64,000 nucleotides of DNA, taken from Methanobacteriota archaeon (GTDB taxonomy: Archaea > Thermoplasmatota > E2 > JACPAO01 > JAHWKR01). The notes beneath the pieces were generated by a model. The model searched no databases, was not told where the DNA came from, and was given only the letters and a program-made list of their open reading frames with translations. Positions 53,247-61,522 of the stretch are shown here, in pieces. Location: assembly GCA_019347805.1 (NCBI GenBank), contig JAHWKR010000001.1, positions 1-64,000 on the forward strand. The letters run 5' to 3'. A program made the position numbers and the translations under genes. Within the stretch, counting starts at the first letter, position 1. Each line of letters opens with the position of its first letter.

Positions 53247-55448
53247 ATGGGACGCAAAGAGGACAACATCAAGAAAGCGAAGAACATCATGCACGAGTTG
53301 GACCGCGTGCGCAACATCGACATCGCGGCCCACATCGACCACGGCAAGACCACGCTCTCGGACAATCTGATCGCTGGCGCCGGCATGATGAGCGAGGAAC
53401 TCGCGGGCAAGCAGCTCGCGCTCGACTTCGACGAAGAGGAGCAGGCCCGTGGCATCACCATCAACTCCGCCTCGGCGTCCATGGTGCATGATTACAACGG
53501 CGTCGACTACCTCATCAACCTCATCGACACCCCGGGTCACGTCGACTTCGGTGGCGACGTCACGCGCGCCATGCGCGCGGTCGACGGTTGTGTCATCGTC
53601 TGTTGCGCGGTCGAGGGGCCGATGCCCCAGACCGAGACCGTGGTCCGGCAGGCGCTCCGTGAGAAGGTGCACCCGGTGCTCTTCATCAACAAGGTGGACC
53701 GGCTCATCAACGAGCTGAAGGTCACGCCCGAGCAGATGCAGGAGCGCTTCGTCAAGTGGATCACCCAGGTCAACCGCCTCATCGCCAAGACCGTCCCCGG
53801 CGAGTTCAAGGAGAAGTGGAAGGTAGCACCCGGTAACGGCACGGTCGCCTTCGGCTCCGCCTACCACAACTGGGCCATCACCGTGCCCTACATGCAGCGC
53901 TCCGGTGTCACGTTCAAGGACATCATCGAGATGAACATGAACGGCCAGACCAAGGAGCTCGCCAAGAAGGCACCGCTTTCGAAGGTCCTTCTCGACATGG
54001 TCATCACGCGCCTGCCGTCGCCGAAGCTCGCGCAGGCCTACCGCATCCCGCACATCTGGCACGGCGACCCCGAGTCAACGGCCGGCAAGTCGATGATCGA
54101 GACCGACTCCAAGGGCCCGACCGCGTTCATGGTGACGAAGATCATCGTCGACCCGCACGCTGGCGAGGTCGCTTTCGGTCGTCTCTATTCCGGTTTCCTC
54201 GAGCGTGGGCAGGAGCTCACGGTGCTCGGCACGAGCCACAAGAACCGTGTCCAGCAGGTCAGCATGATGGTCGGCGCCGACCGGGTCACCGTCGAGCGCG
54301 TCGTCGCCGGCAACATCGCCGCCGTGACGGGTCTCAAGGACGCCATGGCCGGTATGACCGTCGGGTCCGACCCCGAGATGGCGCCGTTCGAGAAGATCGT
54401 CCACGTCTCCGACCCGGTCGTCACCAAGGCGGTCGAGGCGAAGCACATGAAGGACCTCCCGAAGCTGGTCGAGGTCATGCGTCTCATCAACAAGGGCGAC
54501 CCGTCGCTCGAGGTCAAGATCGACCAGGAGACCGGCGAGCACCTGATGATGGGGATGGGTGAGCTCCACCTGGAGATCATCGAGAACCGCATCAAGCGCG
54601 ACTTCGGTCTCGAGATCACGACCGGTGAGCCCATCGTCGTCTACCGTGAGTGCGTCAAGGGCGACAACCGCTCCCACGCGTTCGAGGGCAAGTCGCCGAA
54701 CAAGCACAACCGCTTCTATTTCGTCGTCGAACCGCTCGAGGAGAACGTCGTCAAGGCGATCCACGACAACGAGATCCCGTCCGACGCGAAGAAGTTCCAG
54801 AAAGAGGTCGAGCGGGGCCTTATCGAGCTCGGCTGGGACAAGGACCAGGCCAAGAAGGTCAAGGACATCCAGGGCACGTGCGTGCTCGTCGACGGCACGA
54901 AGGGTGTCCAGAACTTGTTCGAGACCTTCGAACTGATCAAGGACGGTTTCAAGGAGGTCGTCAACCGCGGTCCCCTCGCCGGTGAGCCGGTGACCGGGCT
55001 GAAGGTGGTCCTGATCGACGCCAAGCTCCACGAGGACGCGGTCCACCGTGGTCCCGGCCAGGTCATCCCGGCGGTGCGCAACGGTGTCTATGGTGCGATG
55101 GTCCTCGCGGGCCGCACGCTCCTTGAGCCGATGCAGAAGGTCGTCGTCGATGTCCCGCAGGACATGATGGGCGACGTGACGCGTGAGATGCAGACCCGCC
55201 GCGGTGTCATCGAGGACATGGCCGGCGAGGGCGACAGGAGCATCATCACGGCCAAGGCGCCGGTCTCGGAGATGTTCGGGTTCGCGGGCGCCATCCGCAG
55301 TGCGACCGCAGGCCGTGCCCTCTGGTCGACGGAGAACCTCGGCTTCGAGCCGCTCGACCCGAGCCTTCTCGACAAGATCACGCGCACGGTGCGTGAGCGC
55401 AAGGGGCTCAAGCCCGAGCCCTACGACGCGGCCTACTACGCCGGGTAG
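53247..55448 (+). CDS. fusA: Translation elongation factor EF-2
   Basis: A 733-residue GTPase that translocates the ribosome. G motifs are AHIDHGKTT, RGITI, DTPGH and NKVD. Domain IV carries the diphthamide loop LHEDAVHRGPGQVIP, in which the His of VHRG is the modified residue. APVSEMFGFAGAIRSATAGRA is typical of archaeal domain V. ATG 53247 begins MGRKEDNIKKAKNIM; the upstream Pro-rich extension is rejected since it precedes the predicted transcript. EF-1 alpha and S10, which often follow, are absent here. A strong hairpin terminator ends the unit. Confidence 0.97.
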   Translation: MGRKEDNIKKAKNIMHELDRVRNIDIAAHIDHGKTTLSDNLIAGAGMMSEELAGKQLALDFDEEEQARGITINSASASMVHDYNGVDYLINLIDTPGHVDFGGDVTRAMRAVDGCVIVCCAVEGPMPQTETVVRQALREKVHPVLFINKVDRLINELKVTPEQMQERFVKWITQVNRLIAKTVPGEFKEKWKVAPGNGTVAFGSAYHNWAITVPYMQRSGVTFKDIIEMNMNGQTKELAKKAPLSKVLLDMVITRLPSPKLAQAYRIPHIWHGDPESTAGKSMIETDSKGPTAFMVTKIIVDPHAGEVAFGRLYSGFLERGQELTVLGTSHKNRVQQVSMMVGADRVTVERVVAGNIAAVTGLKDAMAGMTVGSDPEMAPFEKIVHVSDPVVTKAVEAKHMKDLPKLVEVMRLINKGDPSLEVKIDQETGEHLMMGMGELHLEIIENRIKRDFGLEITTGEPIVVYRECVKGDNRSHAFEGKSPNKHNRFYFVVEPLEENVVKAIHDNEIPSDAKKFQKEVERGLIELGWDKDQAKKVKDIQGTCVLVDGTKGVQNLFETFELIKDGFKEVVNRGPLAGEPVTGLKVVLIDAKLHEDAVHRGPGQVIPAVRNGVYGAMVLAGRTLLEPMQKVVVDVPQDMMGDVTREMQTRRGVIEDMAGEGDRSIITAKAPVSEMFGFAGAIRSATAGRALWSTENLGFEPLDPSLLDKITRTVRERKGLKPEPYDAAYYAG

Positions 55449-55450
55449 GG

Positions 55451-55536
55451 GGGTCTGGGGGGAAGGGGCGGCTTAGCCCCTTCCCCCCAGGGACCCGCCC
55501 ACAGGTCTCCTCCCCACCTTTTCCTACCTCCTTTTT
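55451..55536 (+). terminator. Strong hairpin plus T run after EF-2
   Basis: Arms GGGGGGAAGGGGC and GCCCCTTCCCCCC enclose GGCTTA, flanked by GGGTC and GGACCC. A run of six T follows at 55530-55535. The stem sequence closely resembles the hairpin after tRNA-Asn at 15653. Confidence 0.65.
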
Positions 55537-55629
55537 TCATAGTTTTCCGTCCGGCGGAGAGCGGCACCCTCGCCGACCCGATCGGACCGCTCTTGTCCCA
55601 GATGCGGCTCCATGGCTCCTTTTCAAGGT

Positions 55630-55647
55630 GTGACACCTCAGTGTCAC
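55630..55647 (+). promoter_or_regulatory. Palindromic putative operator
   Basis: GTGACAC and GTGTCAC are perfect inverted halves around CTCA, about 50 bases upstream of the TATA-like run at 55696-55705. A half site (TGACAC) recurs at about 55669. No other perfect palindrome of this kind occurs in the region. Confidence 0.5.
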
Positions 55648-55730
55648 GCGGCCGGTCCGCTCGCGGCTTTGACACGTCTACCGCGGCTTCACCGTGTTTT
55701 TTTACCATGCCCTTGCATGACGGTACTGTC

Positions 55731-56585
55731 ATGGCGTCGCCGTCCGAGGGTCCACGCAAGGGGTCAGGGGAGCGTCCGTCCGGTCGCAAGGCCAGCGAAG
55801 GCAAAGGCACGAAGAGCGGGGGTGCGCCTGCGGCGAGCGGCGAGTCCCAGGAGAAGACACCGGCTGTGCCGAAGAAGGGCCGCCCGGTGCGCATCCTGCT
55901 CGTTGAGGATTCGCCTGAATCCGTGTCTTTGTTCCGTGACCTCGTGACGGAGATCGAGAACCTGGACCTCGACGTGGAATGGTGCGATCGCCTGTCGAAG
56001 GCCTTGACGGCGGTGAAAGACGCCGAGTACGATGTCGTCTTCCTGGACCTGCTCTTGCCCGATTCGCTCGGCATCAACACCTTCGAGCGCTTCGACAAAG
56101 AGGCGCCGGACGTGCCGAAGGTCGTGATGAGTTCGCTCGACGACCCGAGCGTCACCAAGCGGGTGCTCAAGGAGGGCGCGGTCGGCTTCCTGCAGAAGAC
56201 GGGCCTGACGCCGCACATGTTGCGCGACCAGGTGCTCGAGGCGCTGAAGCACCGCAAGACCGAGGAGGAGAAGAAGATCGAAGAGCTCGACCCGGACGAG
56301 CGGTTCCGCCTGGAGGTGCTCGACCATTACCCGGACGGGGTGTTCGCCTTCGGCTGGGACGCGTCCATCAAGTATTCCAATCGCAGGGCGCGCGACCTCA
56401 TCGCACCGGGTGTCGCCCAAGGCCTGTTCAATTTCCTGTTGCAGTCTCCCGATGTGACGGAGACCACCATCATGGTGAAGGACCCGGACCGCAGGAAGGG
56501 CGAGGTCCATGCGCGTCTCGAGTCGATCAAGATCCATGACGAGCGCGTCCACATCATGATCGTGCGCCCGATGGACCCTGAATAG
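55731..56585 (+). CDS. Response regulator with receiver and PAS-like domains
   Basis: A 284-residue signalling protein. After a Ser/Gly/Lys-rich N-terminus of about 50 residues comes a receiver domain (53-175) with the acidic pocket E59-D60, phosphoacceptor D106 (VVFLDLLLPD) and conserved K156 (GFLQKTG). A PAS-like fold follows (about 195-284, LDHYPDGVFAFGWDASIKYSNRRA). There is no DNA-binding output domain. No histidine kinase gene is adjacent. ATG 55731 lies about 26 bases after a T-rich TATA element; ATG 55707 is the alternative. Confidence 0.85.
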   Translation: MASPSEGPRKGSGERPSGRKASEGKGTKSGGAPAASGESQEKTPAVPKKGRPVRILLVEDSPESVSLFRDLVTEIENLDLDVEWCDRLSKALTAVKDAEYDVVFLDLLLPDSLGINTFERFDKEAPDVPKVVMSSLDDPSVTKRVLKEGAVGFLQKTGLTPHMLRDQVLEALKHRKTEEEKKIEELDPDERFRLEVLDHYPDGVFAFGWDASIKYSNRRARDLIAPGVAQGLFNFLLQSPDVTETTIMVKDPDRRKGEVHARLESIKIHDERVHIMIVRPMDPE

Positions 56586-56762
56586 TCGGGCGCTGGCCCG
56601 CTCGGGCGGCCGCATGTCCAAGGCGGCTGGACCACCGGTAAGGACAAGACGGGTCGGCCCGTCGCCCTGTCGATCGCACCCGTTCCGGGTGCGCATGAGG
56701 TGCGTCCCATCCAGGAGAAGGTATCCGCTCCGTCGCCTCCCGAACCGTCCTTCCCGGGCCTT

Positions 56763-57497
56763 ATGGCAGGGAAGACGCGACACCGCTTGTCGTTCCTCGT
56801 CACGCTCCTCATGGTCTTGATGGTCGTGCCGGCGCCGGCCGATGCCCAGACCGGGGACCGGAGTCAGATCATGCTCCTGGAGTTCCATGGCCCGGCAGAG
56901 ATCTCTTCCGGGGCGTCGTTCCACGTGCCGGATGCGCCGCATCCCCATCTCTGTGCGCGCGTCGAGGGGCAAGACGCCTTCGCGATCATGGCGCAGGACG
57001 GGTCGCTTGTCATGTACGAGACGGGCGGGACGGGTGCGGCCTGTCGGGATCTGCCGGGCTCGGGGGTCTATCACGCCGTCGACGATGTCCGCCTGCGCGT
57101 GGTCGCGTTCATGTTGCCACCCATCGAGGCGTCCAATCCGGGGGTCACGGTCCTCGTCGGGCGCGGCGCTGGTGTCCTCCTTCCGGGACTCTCGCCGGAG
57201 AGGTCGGTCGGCGTGAACGTCGACCCGGGTTGGCGAGCCACGGTACTGGATCTCGGCGACCTGTCTGTCGTGGGGCGCATCGAGGGCCCGAAAGAGGTCG
57301 GCGGACTCGCCATCGGTAGAGAGGGTGCATGGTCGAGCCGTACCATCGTCGTCGTGGACGAAGCGGGCCGCACCGGCGATGTGCGGGTCGCGTGGGAGGA
57401 CCCGCTCTGGTTCCGTCCCGAGCCGACCATCGGCCACATGGGCGTCGTCGTCGCGATGTCGCTCTTCTTGGTGTTCTATCGTCCGCCGCGGCCGTAG
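56763..57497 (+). CDS. Exported protein with C-terminal membrane segment
   Basis: A 244-residue protein of unknown function. A signal peptide (about 1-29, ending ADAQ) precedes a beta-rich domain with a possible disulfide (C in HPHLCARVEG and in AACRDLPG) and a final hydrophobic helix (MGVVVAMSLFLVFY), leaving PPRP outside. The open frame continues upstream to 56700; ATG 56763 is chosen because it starts the signal peptide. It overlaps the end of the convergent ion-transport-like gene by 22 bases. Confidence 0.7.
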   Translation: MAGKTRHRLSFLVTLLMVLMVVPAPADAQTGDRSQIMLLEFHGPAEISSGASFHVPDAPHPHLCARVEGQDAFAIMAQDGSLVMYETGGTGAACRDLPGSGVYHAVDDVRLRVVAFMLPPIEASNPGVTVLVGRGAGVLLPGLSPERSVGVNVDPGWRATVLDLGDLSVVGRIEGPKEVGGLAIGREGAWSSRTIVVVDEAGRTGDVRVAWEDPLWFRPEPTIGHMGVVVAMSLFLVFYRPPRP

Positions 57498-58342
57498 AGT
57501 GCGGCCTGTCCGCGTTCCGGTGGATGCACGTGCATGTGGATGTCGGGGTCCTTCGCCCGTTCTTCCAATGGCCCGAGCGCGTCGAGCGTGACACCAGGGT
57601 GTTTCTTCTCGAGGGCGACGATGAACTCTTCGATGGTGTCGTCCATGACGTTCGCGACGAGGACGTTGAGCCGTTCGTTTCGCAAGGTCTCGAGCAGAGT
57701 GTCGACGATGAGGTCTTCGGTCTTCTTGACGATCTCGTCGGCCCCGGGCACCCGTTTGAGCGTCTCGTACGCAGGGACCTTCTGCAATGATTCCTGGACG
57801 ATGCCGTGCAGTTCGCCGCGGCGGCGGTCCAAGGCGTCGGCGACGGCGCGGGGAACGTGCATGCGACCGACCATGGCGCGGCCGGTCTCCAATGATCGCA
57901 CCATGACGGCGTCGGTGATCTCGCGTGCCAGGACGCCGGAGTAGCGGGAGAGGATGCTTTGGACGAAGCGTTCGCCGAACACCATGTTGGCGGCCCGGAC
58001 GAACCGGGCGGCGATGACGACGACCATGAGGATCTGGATGTTGGACAACACAGGCGTGGTGAGAGGGATGGCGGCGAACGGTTGCAGGAAGTTCTCCCGC
58101 ACGAACCGGAGGGCGTTCTCGGAGCGGCCCATGCGGAACAGGAAGTCCATGCCGAAGACGACGCAGATGGAGACGTCGACGATGATGACCGAGAGGTCCT
58201 CCTGGTCGGGGATGGGCACGCCGAGATGCTCGATGACACCCATGTGGGGCAGGAGGAAGATGCCGATCGAGACGAGCGCCAGGACGGCGAGGAGGAACTC
58301 GAAGGCACCGGTCGGTTCACGGAGCTTGCTGCGGCCGGCCAT
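57476..58342 (-). CDS. Ion-transport-like membrane protein
   Basis: A 288-residue protein. The N-terminal half (about 10-130) has three to four helices with IIVDVSICVVFGMDFLFRMG and VVVIAARFVRAANM, resembling the voltage-sensor part (S1-S4) of the ion transport family. No pore helix or selectivity filter is visible. The C-terminal half is soluble and helical (EIVKKTEDLIVDTLLETLRN, DDTIEEFIVALEKKHPG). It may be a sensor or stress protein rather than a channel. Its start lies about 190 bases from the divergent aminotransferase gene. Confidence 0.65.
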   Translation of the reverse strand: MAGRSKLREPTGAFEFLLAVLALVSIGIFLLPHMGVIEHLGVPIPDQEDLSVIIVDVSICVVFGMDFLFRMGRSENALRFVRENFLQPFAAIPLTTPVLSNIQILMVVVIAARFVRAANMVFGERFVQSILSRYSGVLAREITDAVMVRSLETGRAMVGRMHVPRAVADALDRRRGELHGIVQESLQKVPAYETLKRVPGADEIVKKTEDLIVDTLLETLRNERLNVLVANVMDDTIEEFIVALEKKHPGVTLDALGPLEERAKDPDIHMHVHPPERGQAALYGRGGR

Positions 58343-58528
58343 GCGGCTTGAGCAGGGGGCGGCACTCTTGTGGTTGACGGTAGGGCCGGGCCGTACAGGT
58401 CAAGCTGCCCTGGGAGAGCGGCGGAACATCACCGGTGCGGCCGCGAGAAGGGGAACAGGCCAAGACGGGCATGACCGGACCCTTTTTCCGAGGCGGGTCC
58501 ATGCCGCGCCCCCGTACGGAGTCCACAC

Positions 58529-59890
58529 ATGATGCAGTCGCTTATGGGCACCGAGGCGCGCCCGAACATCAAGGTCCCCATCCCGGGCCCGAACGCGCAA
58601 AAGATCGTCGATAAGGACCATGAATGGGTCGCGACGACGACGAAAACGAGTCCCATCGCCGGAAAGCGTGGCATCGGTTCGGTGGTCGAGGACGTCGACG
58701 GCAACATCCTGTTGGACTTCACGGCCGGCATCGGTGTGGTCAACCTGGGCCACTGTCACCCGGCGGTCAACAAGGCGGTGCAGGAGCAGATGGCGTCGCT
58801 CGTGCATTTCGCGGGCACCGATTTCTATTACGAAGTGCAGGCCGAGTTGGCGAGGCGCTTGGCCGAGAAGGCACCGGGCGCGAAGCGACGCAAGGTGTTC
58901 TACACCAATTCGGGCGCCGAGAGCGTCGAGGCGGCGATCAAGGTGGCGAAGTGGTCCGCCGACCGCCGCCAGTTCCTTGCCTTCCAGGGCGCGTTCCATG
59001 GCCGTACCGCCGGTGCCGGGAGTCTCACGGCGTCGAAACCGGTGCAGCGGGCGCGCTTCTTCCCGACCATGCCGGGCGTGACGCATGTGCCGTACGCCAA
59101 TCCCTATCGCAACGTCTGGGGGATCGACGGCTATGACGAGCCAGAGGAACTGGTCTCGCGCACGATCGGCTATCTGGAGGATTTCGTCTTCAAGACCCAT
59201 CTGCCACCGGACGAGGTGGCGGCGTTCTTCACCGAGCCGGTGCAGGGCGAGGGCGGCTACATCGTGCCCCCGAAGGGCTTCTACAAGCGCCTGAAGGGCC
59301 TTTGCGAGGACCACGGCATCCTCTATGTCGCGGACGAGGTGCAGACCGGCTTCGGGCGCACCGGCAAGTGGTTCGGCATCGAGCACGAGGAGGTCGAACC
59401 CGACATCATGACGCTCGCCAAGGGCATCGCCAACGGGTTCCCGATGGGGGCCTGCGTGTTCGATGCGGAGCTCGATTTCGGCGTCAAAGGGGCCCACTCC
59501 AACACCTATGGAGGCAATCTCATCTCCTGTACGGCGGCGCTCACCGTGATGGACGTCCTGGAGAAGGAGCCGATCTTCGACAACGTCGAGGCACGCGGCA
59601 AGGAACTCAAGAAGGGCCTGATGGAGATCCAGGAGGACGAGCCGCGGGTCGGCGACGTCCGGGGCCGTGGGCTCATGGTGTGCGCCGATTTCGTCACCGA
59701 CCCGAAGACCAAGGGCTTCGACACGGAGGGCCGCGACAAGATGATCGAAGCGTCTTGGAAGCGCGGCCTCATGCTCTTGCCGTGCGGCAAGTCGGGCATC
59801 CGCTTCATCCCGCCCCTGGTCGTCTCCCAGGAGCAGGTCGAGGGCGCTCTTGAGGTGTTCCGCGACGCGGTCAAGGCGGTCTACGCCTAG
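58529..59890 (+). CDS. Class III aminotransferase (4-aminobutyrate/ornithine type)
   Basis: A 453-residue PLP enzyme. The PLP lysine is K298 in TLAKGIANGFPMGA, preceded by the cofactor-binding aspartate in YVADEVQTGFGRTG. FHGRTAGAGSLTASKP and EPVQGEGGY are family motifs. It resembles archaeal GABA/ornithine/omega-amino acid transaminases, a group that also includes amino acid racemases, so the substrate is open. Starts at 58529 or 58532 (adjacent ATGs) are both possible; a T-rich CCTTTTTCC lies about 40 bases upstream. Confidence 0.92.
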   Translation: MMQSLMGTEARPNIKVPIPGPNAQKIVDKDHEWVATTTKTSPIAGKRGIGSVVEDVDGNILLDFTAGIGVVNLGHCHPAVNKAVQEQMASLVHFAGTDFYYEVQAELARRLAEKAPGAKRRKVFYTNSGAESVEAAIKVAKWSADRRQFLAFQGAFHGRTAGAGSLTASKPVQRARFFPTMPGVTHVPYANPYRNVWGIDGYDEPEELVSRTIGYLEDFVFKTHLPPDEVAAFFTEPVQGEGGYIVPPKGFYKRLKGLCEDHGILYVADEVQTGFGRTGKWFGIEHEEVEPDIMTLAKGIANGFPMGACVFDAELDFGVKGAHSNTYGGNLISCTAALTVMDVLEKEPIFDNVEARGKELKKGLMEIQEDEPRVGDVRGRGLMVCADFVTDPKTKGFDTEGRDKMIEASWKRGLMLLPCGKSGIRFIPPLVVSQEQVEGALEVFRDAVKAVYA

Positions 59891-60189
59891 GCGACGTGGC
59901 CCTTCGGTCGTACCGGGACAGGTCGCTCCACCCCTTCCGGGTCTCCAGGCCATCCGGTGGAGCCTCAGGCGTCGCGTGGTGTCACGCACAACAGTACAAC
60001 CCACCAGGGCGAGCGGAGATGGGGGGCCGAGCCGCGAACGGCATCTGGCGACCACTCAAAGGACAGATCGACCCAAAAACGAGTGGTTGAGAAGGGGAAA
60101 ATGAGGTGGAAAGAGAGGGCGTCTGGTCTGCGCGGTCCCCTGGCAGGTGGTAGAACGGGACCGTCCGCGCGACGCCTCGTGTGCTCCGT
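59891..60189. other. Gene-free interval of 299 bases
   Basis: No convincing coding region, RNA or repeat. It separates the convergent aminotransferase and ribbon-helix-helix genes and contains a short GTCGCGTGGTGTCACGC near-palindrome around 59970. Confidence 0.4.
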
Positions 60190-60426
60190 CTAGGAGCGGT
60201 CGATGCGGGGGCCTGCGACGACGCCGGCCTCTTCGAGGGTGTGGGGGCCTTCGAGCTCTGCGAAGTACTTCTGCAGGGCGGTTTCCACGCTCTTGGAGAT
60301 CGACTGGTTGCTGAGGAGCTTGAGGCCGTGCAGCTTGATGTGGTACTCGAGGGGCACCTTGACCTTCATCTCTTTCAGTTCGTTACCGGTCTTCTTCTCT
60401 CCGTAGAGCCACTTGTCAACGAGCAT
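60190..60426 (-). CDS. Ribbon-helix-helix-type small regulator
   Basis: A 78-residue protein. The region ELKEMKVKVPLEYHIKLHGL, then SISKSVETALQKYFAELEG, matches a ribbon-helix-helix fold: a beta strand with alternating basic residues, then two helices. It is likely a dimeric DNA-binding regulator. ATG 60426 has GGGAGG about 14 bases upstream on the minus strand. Upstream in-frame sequence crosses a region dense in GGGTA inverted repeats and is taken as regulatory, not coding. It is divergent from a PadR-family gene. Confidence 0.75.
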   Translation of the reverse strand: MLVDKWLYGEKKTGNELKEMKVKVPLEYHIKLHGLKLLSNQSISKSVETALQKYFAELEGPHTLEEAGVVAGPRIDRS

Positions 60427-60499
60427 TGTCTGTTTTTTCCTCCCTGTTCGGCCCGAGGGCCGTTCCTTCCTTCCCCCGGCAGAACAGATCCCACCCGAC

Positions 60500-60850
60500 G
60501 GGTATCTCCCATACCCAATCAGGGGTAGGGACAATACCCAAAAGGGTAGCGTCCCACACCATTCATTCGCGGGGATTCTGCCAACCTGTGACATGTATAT
60601 ATCTGTTGCGAGACGGGTGCTCGGCCCGAAGTCCTGCGAGTGAATAGGTAGCGAGAAGACCCCCTTATGGGTAGTGTTGTTACCTATTAGGGGAGTCACA
60701 ATGGCCATACAAGGGAACCTGTATACCTACAGGAAACAGGTGGGAGGGGGCAATAGGGTCCTGGTGGTCTCGCCCTTCCCGTACAAAGGTGGCTTTTGAT
60801 ACCTATATCACTGGAGAAAGACCCTCTCTGAATGGGTAGTTTGACTACCC
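60500..60850. promoter_or_regulatory. Cluster of GGGTA/TACCC operator-like repeats between two regulators
   Basis: Inverted sites include TACCC-N6-GGGTA (60512-60527), TACCC-N4-GGGTA (60535-60548) and GGGTAG-N5-CTACCC (60834-60850). A longer AATAGGTA...TACCTATT pair lies at 60643-60688. Single GGGTA sites occur at 60500 and 60669. TATA-like elements are GTATATATC (60595-60603) and CTATATCAC (60803-60811). The latter overlaps the palindrome TGATACCTATATCA. The region is clearly more AT-rich than its surroundings. It likely holds operators for PadR, the ribbon-helix-helix protein or both. Confidence 0.65.
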
Positions 60851-60860
60851 TGATGCGTGC

Positions 60861-61397
60861 ATGGACACAGGCTTTGCAGGACGCTTGGCGGAACCGTTCC
60901 TCCTGGCGCTCCTTAGGAACGGTCCCAACCACGGGTACGGCCTCTTCCAGGAGCTGGAGGCCGCCTTCGGACCCGGTGCCATAGCGAAAGCCAGGGTCTA
61001 CCAGTTGCTCCGCCGCCTCGAGGAGGAGGGCCTGATCGCCGCCGTCGAGGGTAGCGGCAACCGTAAGCAGTACCGCCTCACAGAGGAGGGCGGGGCCACC
61101 CTGGACGAGATGGGCTCCCGACCGCCTGAGTTTTTCAATCTCCTCCGTGCTTTGTTCCCCGGGATGGGAGCCCCCGCCACCGACCAGGCGGCAGGACCAG
61201 AGGAGATCCCCCGTGACGGTGCCCGCCCGCAATCCAGTTGCCCCGGCTGCGACGCCCTACAGGTGTCCATGGAGCGCACCCTCCCCCAAGCCGCCCTTAC
61301 CATCAAGGTGCTGCGAGACGGCCCCCAACGGCTCCACATCGAATCCTGCGTCGTCGGACTGGCCCTGAGAAGGCTGGCGGCGAGCATGTTGCCTTAG
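60861..61397 (+). CDS. PadR family transcriptional regulator with Cys-rich C-terminus
   Basis: A 178-residue protein. The N-terminal winged helix (about 8-80) is PadR-type: FLLALLRNGPNHGYGLFQEL, then ARVYQLLRRLEEEGLIAAVEGSGNRKQYRLTEEG. The C-terminal part departs from usual PadR helices and holds CPGCDALQV plus a third cysteine (ESCVVG), which could sense metal or redox state. ATG 60861 lies about 50 bases after CTATATCAC. The GGGTAG palindrome sits near the predicted RNA start, a position fit for autorepression. Confidence 0.88.
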   Translation: MDTGFAGRLAEPFLLALLRNGPNHGYGLFQELEAAFGPGAIAKARVYQLLRRLEEEGLIAAVEGSGNRKQYRLTEEGGATLDEMGSRPPEFFNLLRALFPGMGAPATDQAAGPEEIPRDGARPQSSCPGCDALQVSMERTLPQAALTIKVLRDGPQRLHIESCVVGLALRRLAASMLP

Positions 61398-61442
61398 AGA
61401 AAGGCCATTCGCCCCTCCACAACAGGGACGTTCGGGAGGACG

Positions 61443-61475
61443 CTAGTCCTCTTTACCCAACAGGTGACGTGCGGT
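61443..61475 (-). repeat. Recoded duplicate of the acyl-CoA dehydrogenase 3' end
   Basis: On the minus strand this reads GCA CGT CAC CTG TTG GGT, then AAA GAG GAC TAG, encoding ARHLLGKED and a stop. The gene itself ends GCC CGC CAC TTG CTC GGC, AAA GAG GAC TGA for the same residues. The repeat stop is 80 bases after the gene stop. GAGGAC and GTCCTC form a hairpin with the stop in loop TAGC. Upstream sequence in this frame differs from the gene. Confidence 0.75.
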
Positions 61476-61522
61476 CGCGCGGAGCGCGACATGGGCCGTC
61501 ACGAGCGAGGTGAAGAGCGACG

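Noticed and set aside
60426..60708. A longer ribbon-helix-helix protein starting at 60708
   Set aside because: The extension covers the operator-like repeats, and a ribosome-binding site precedes ATG 60426.
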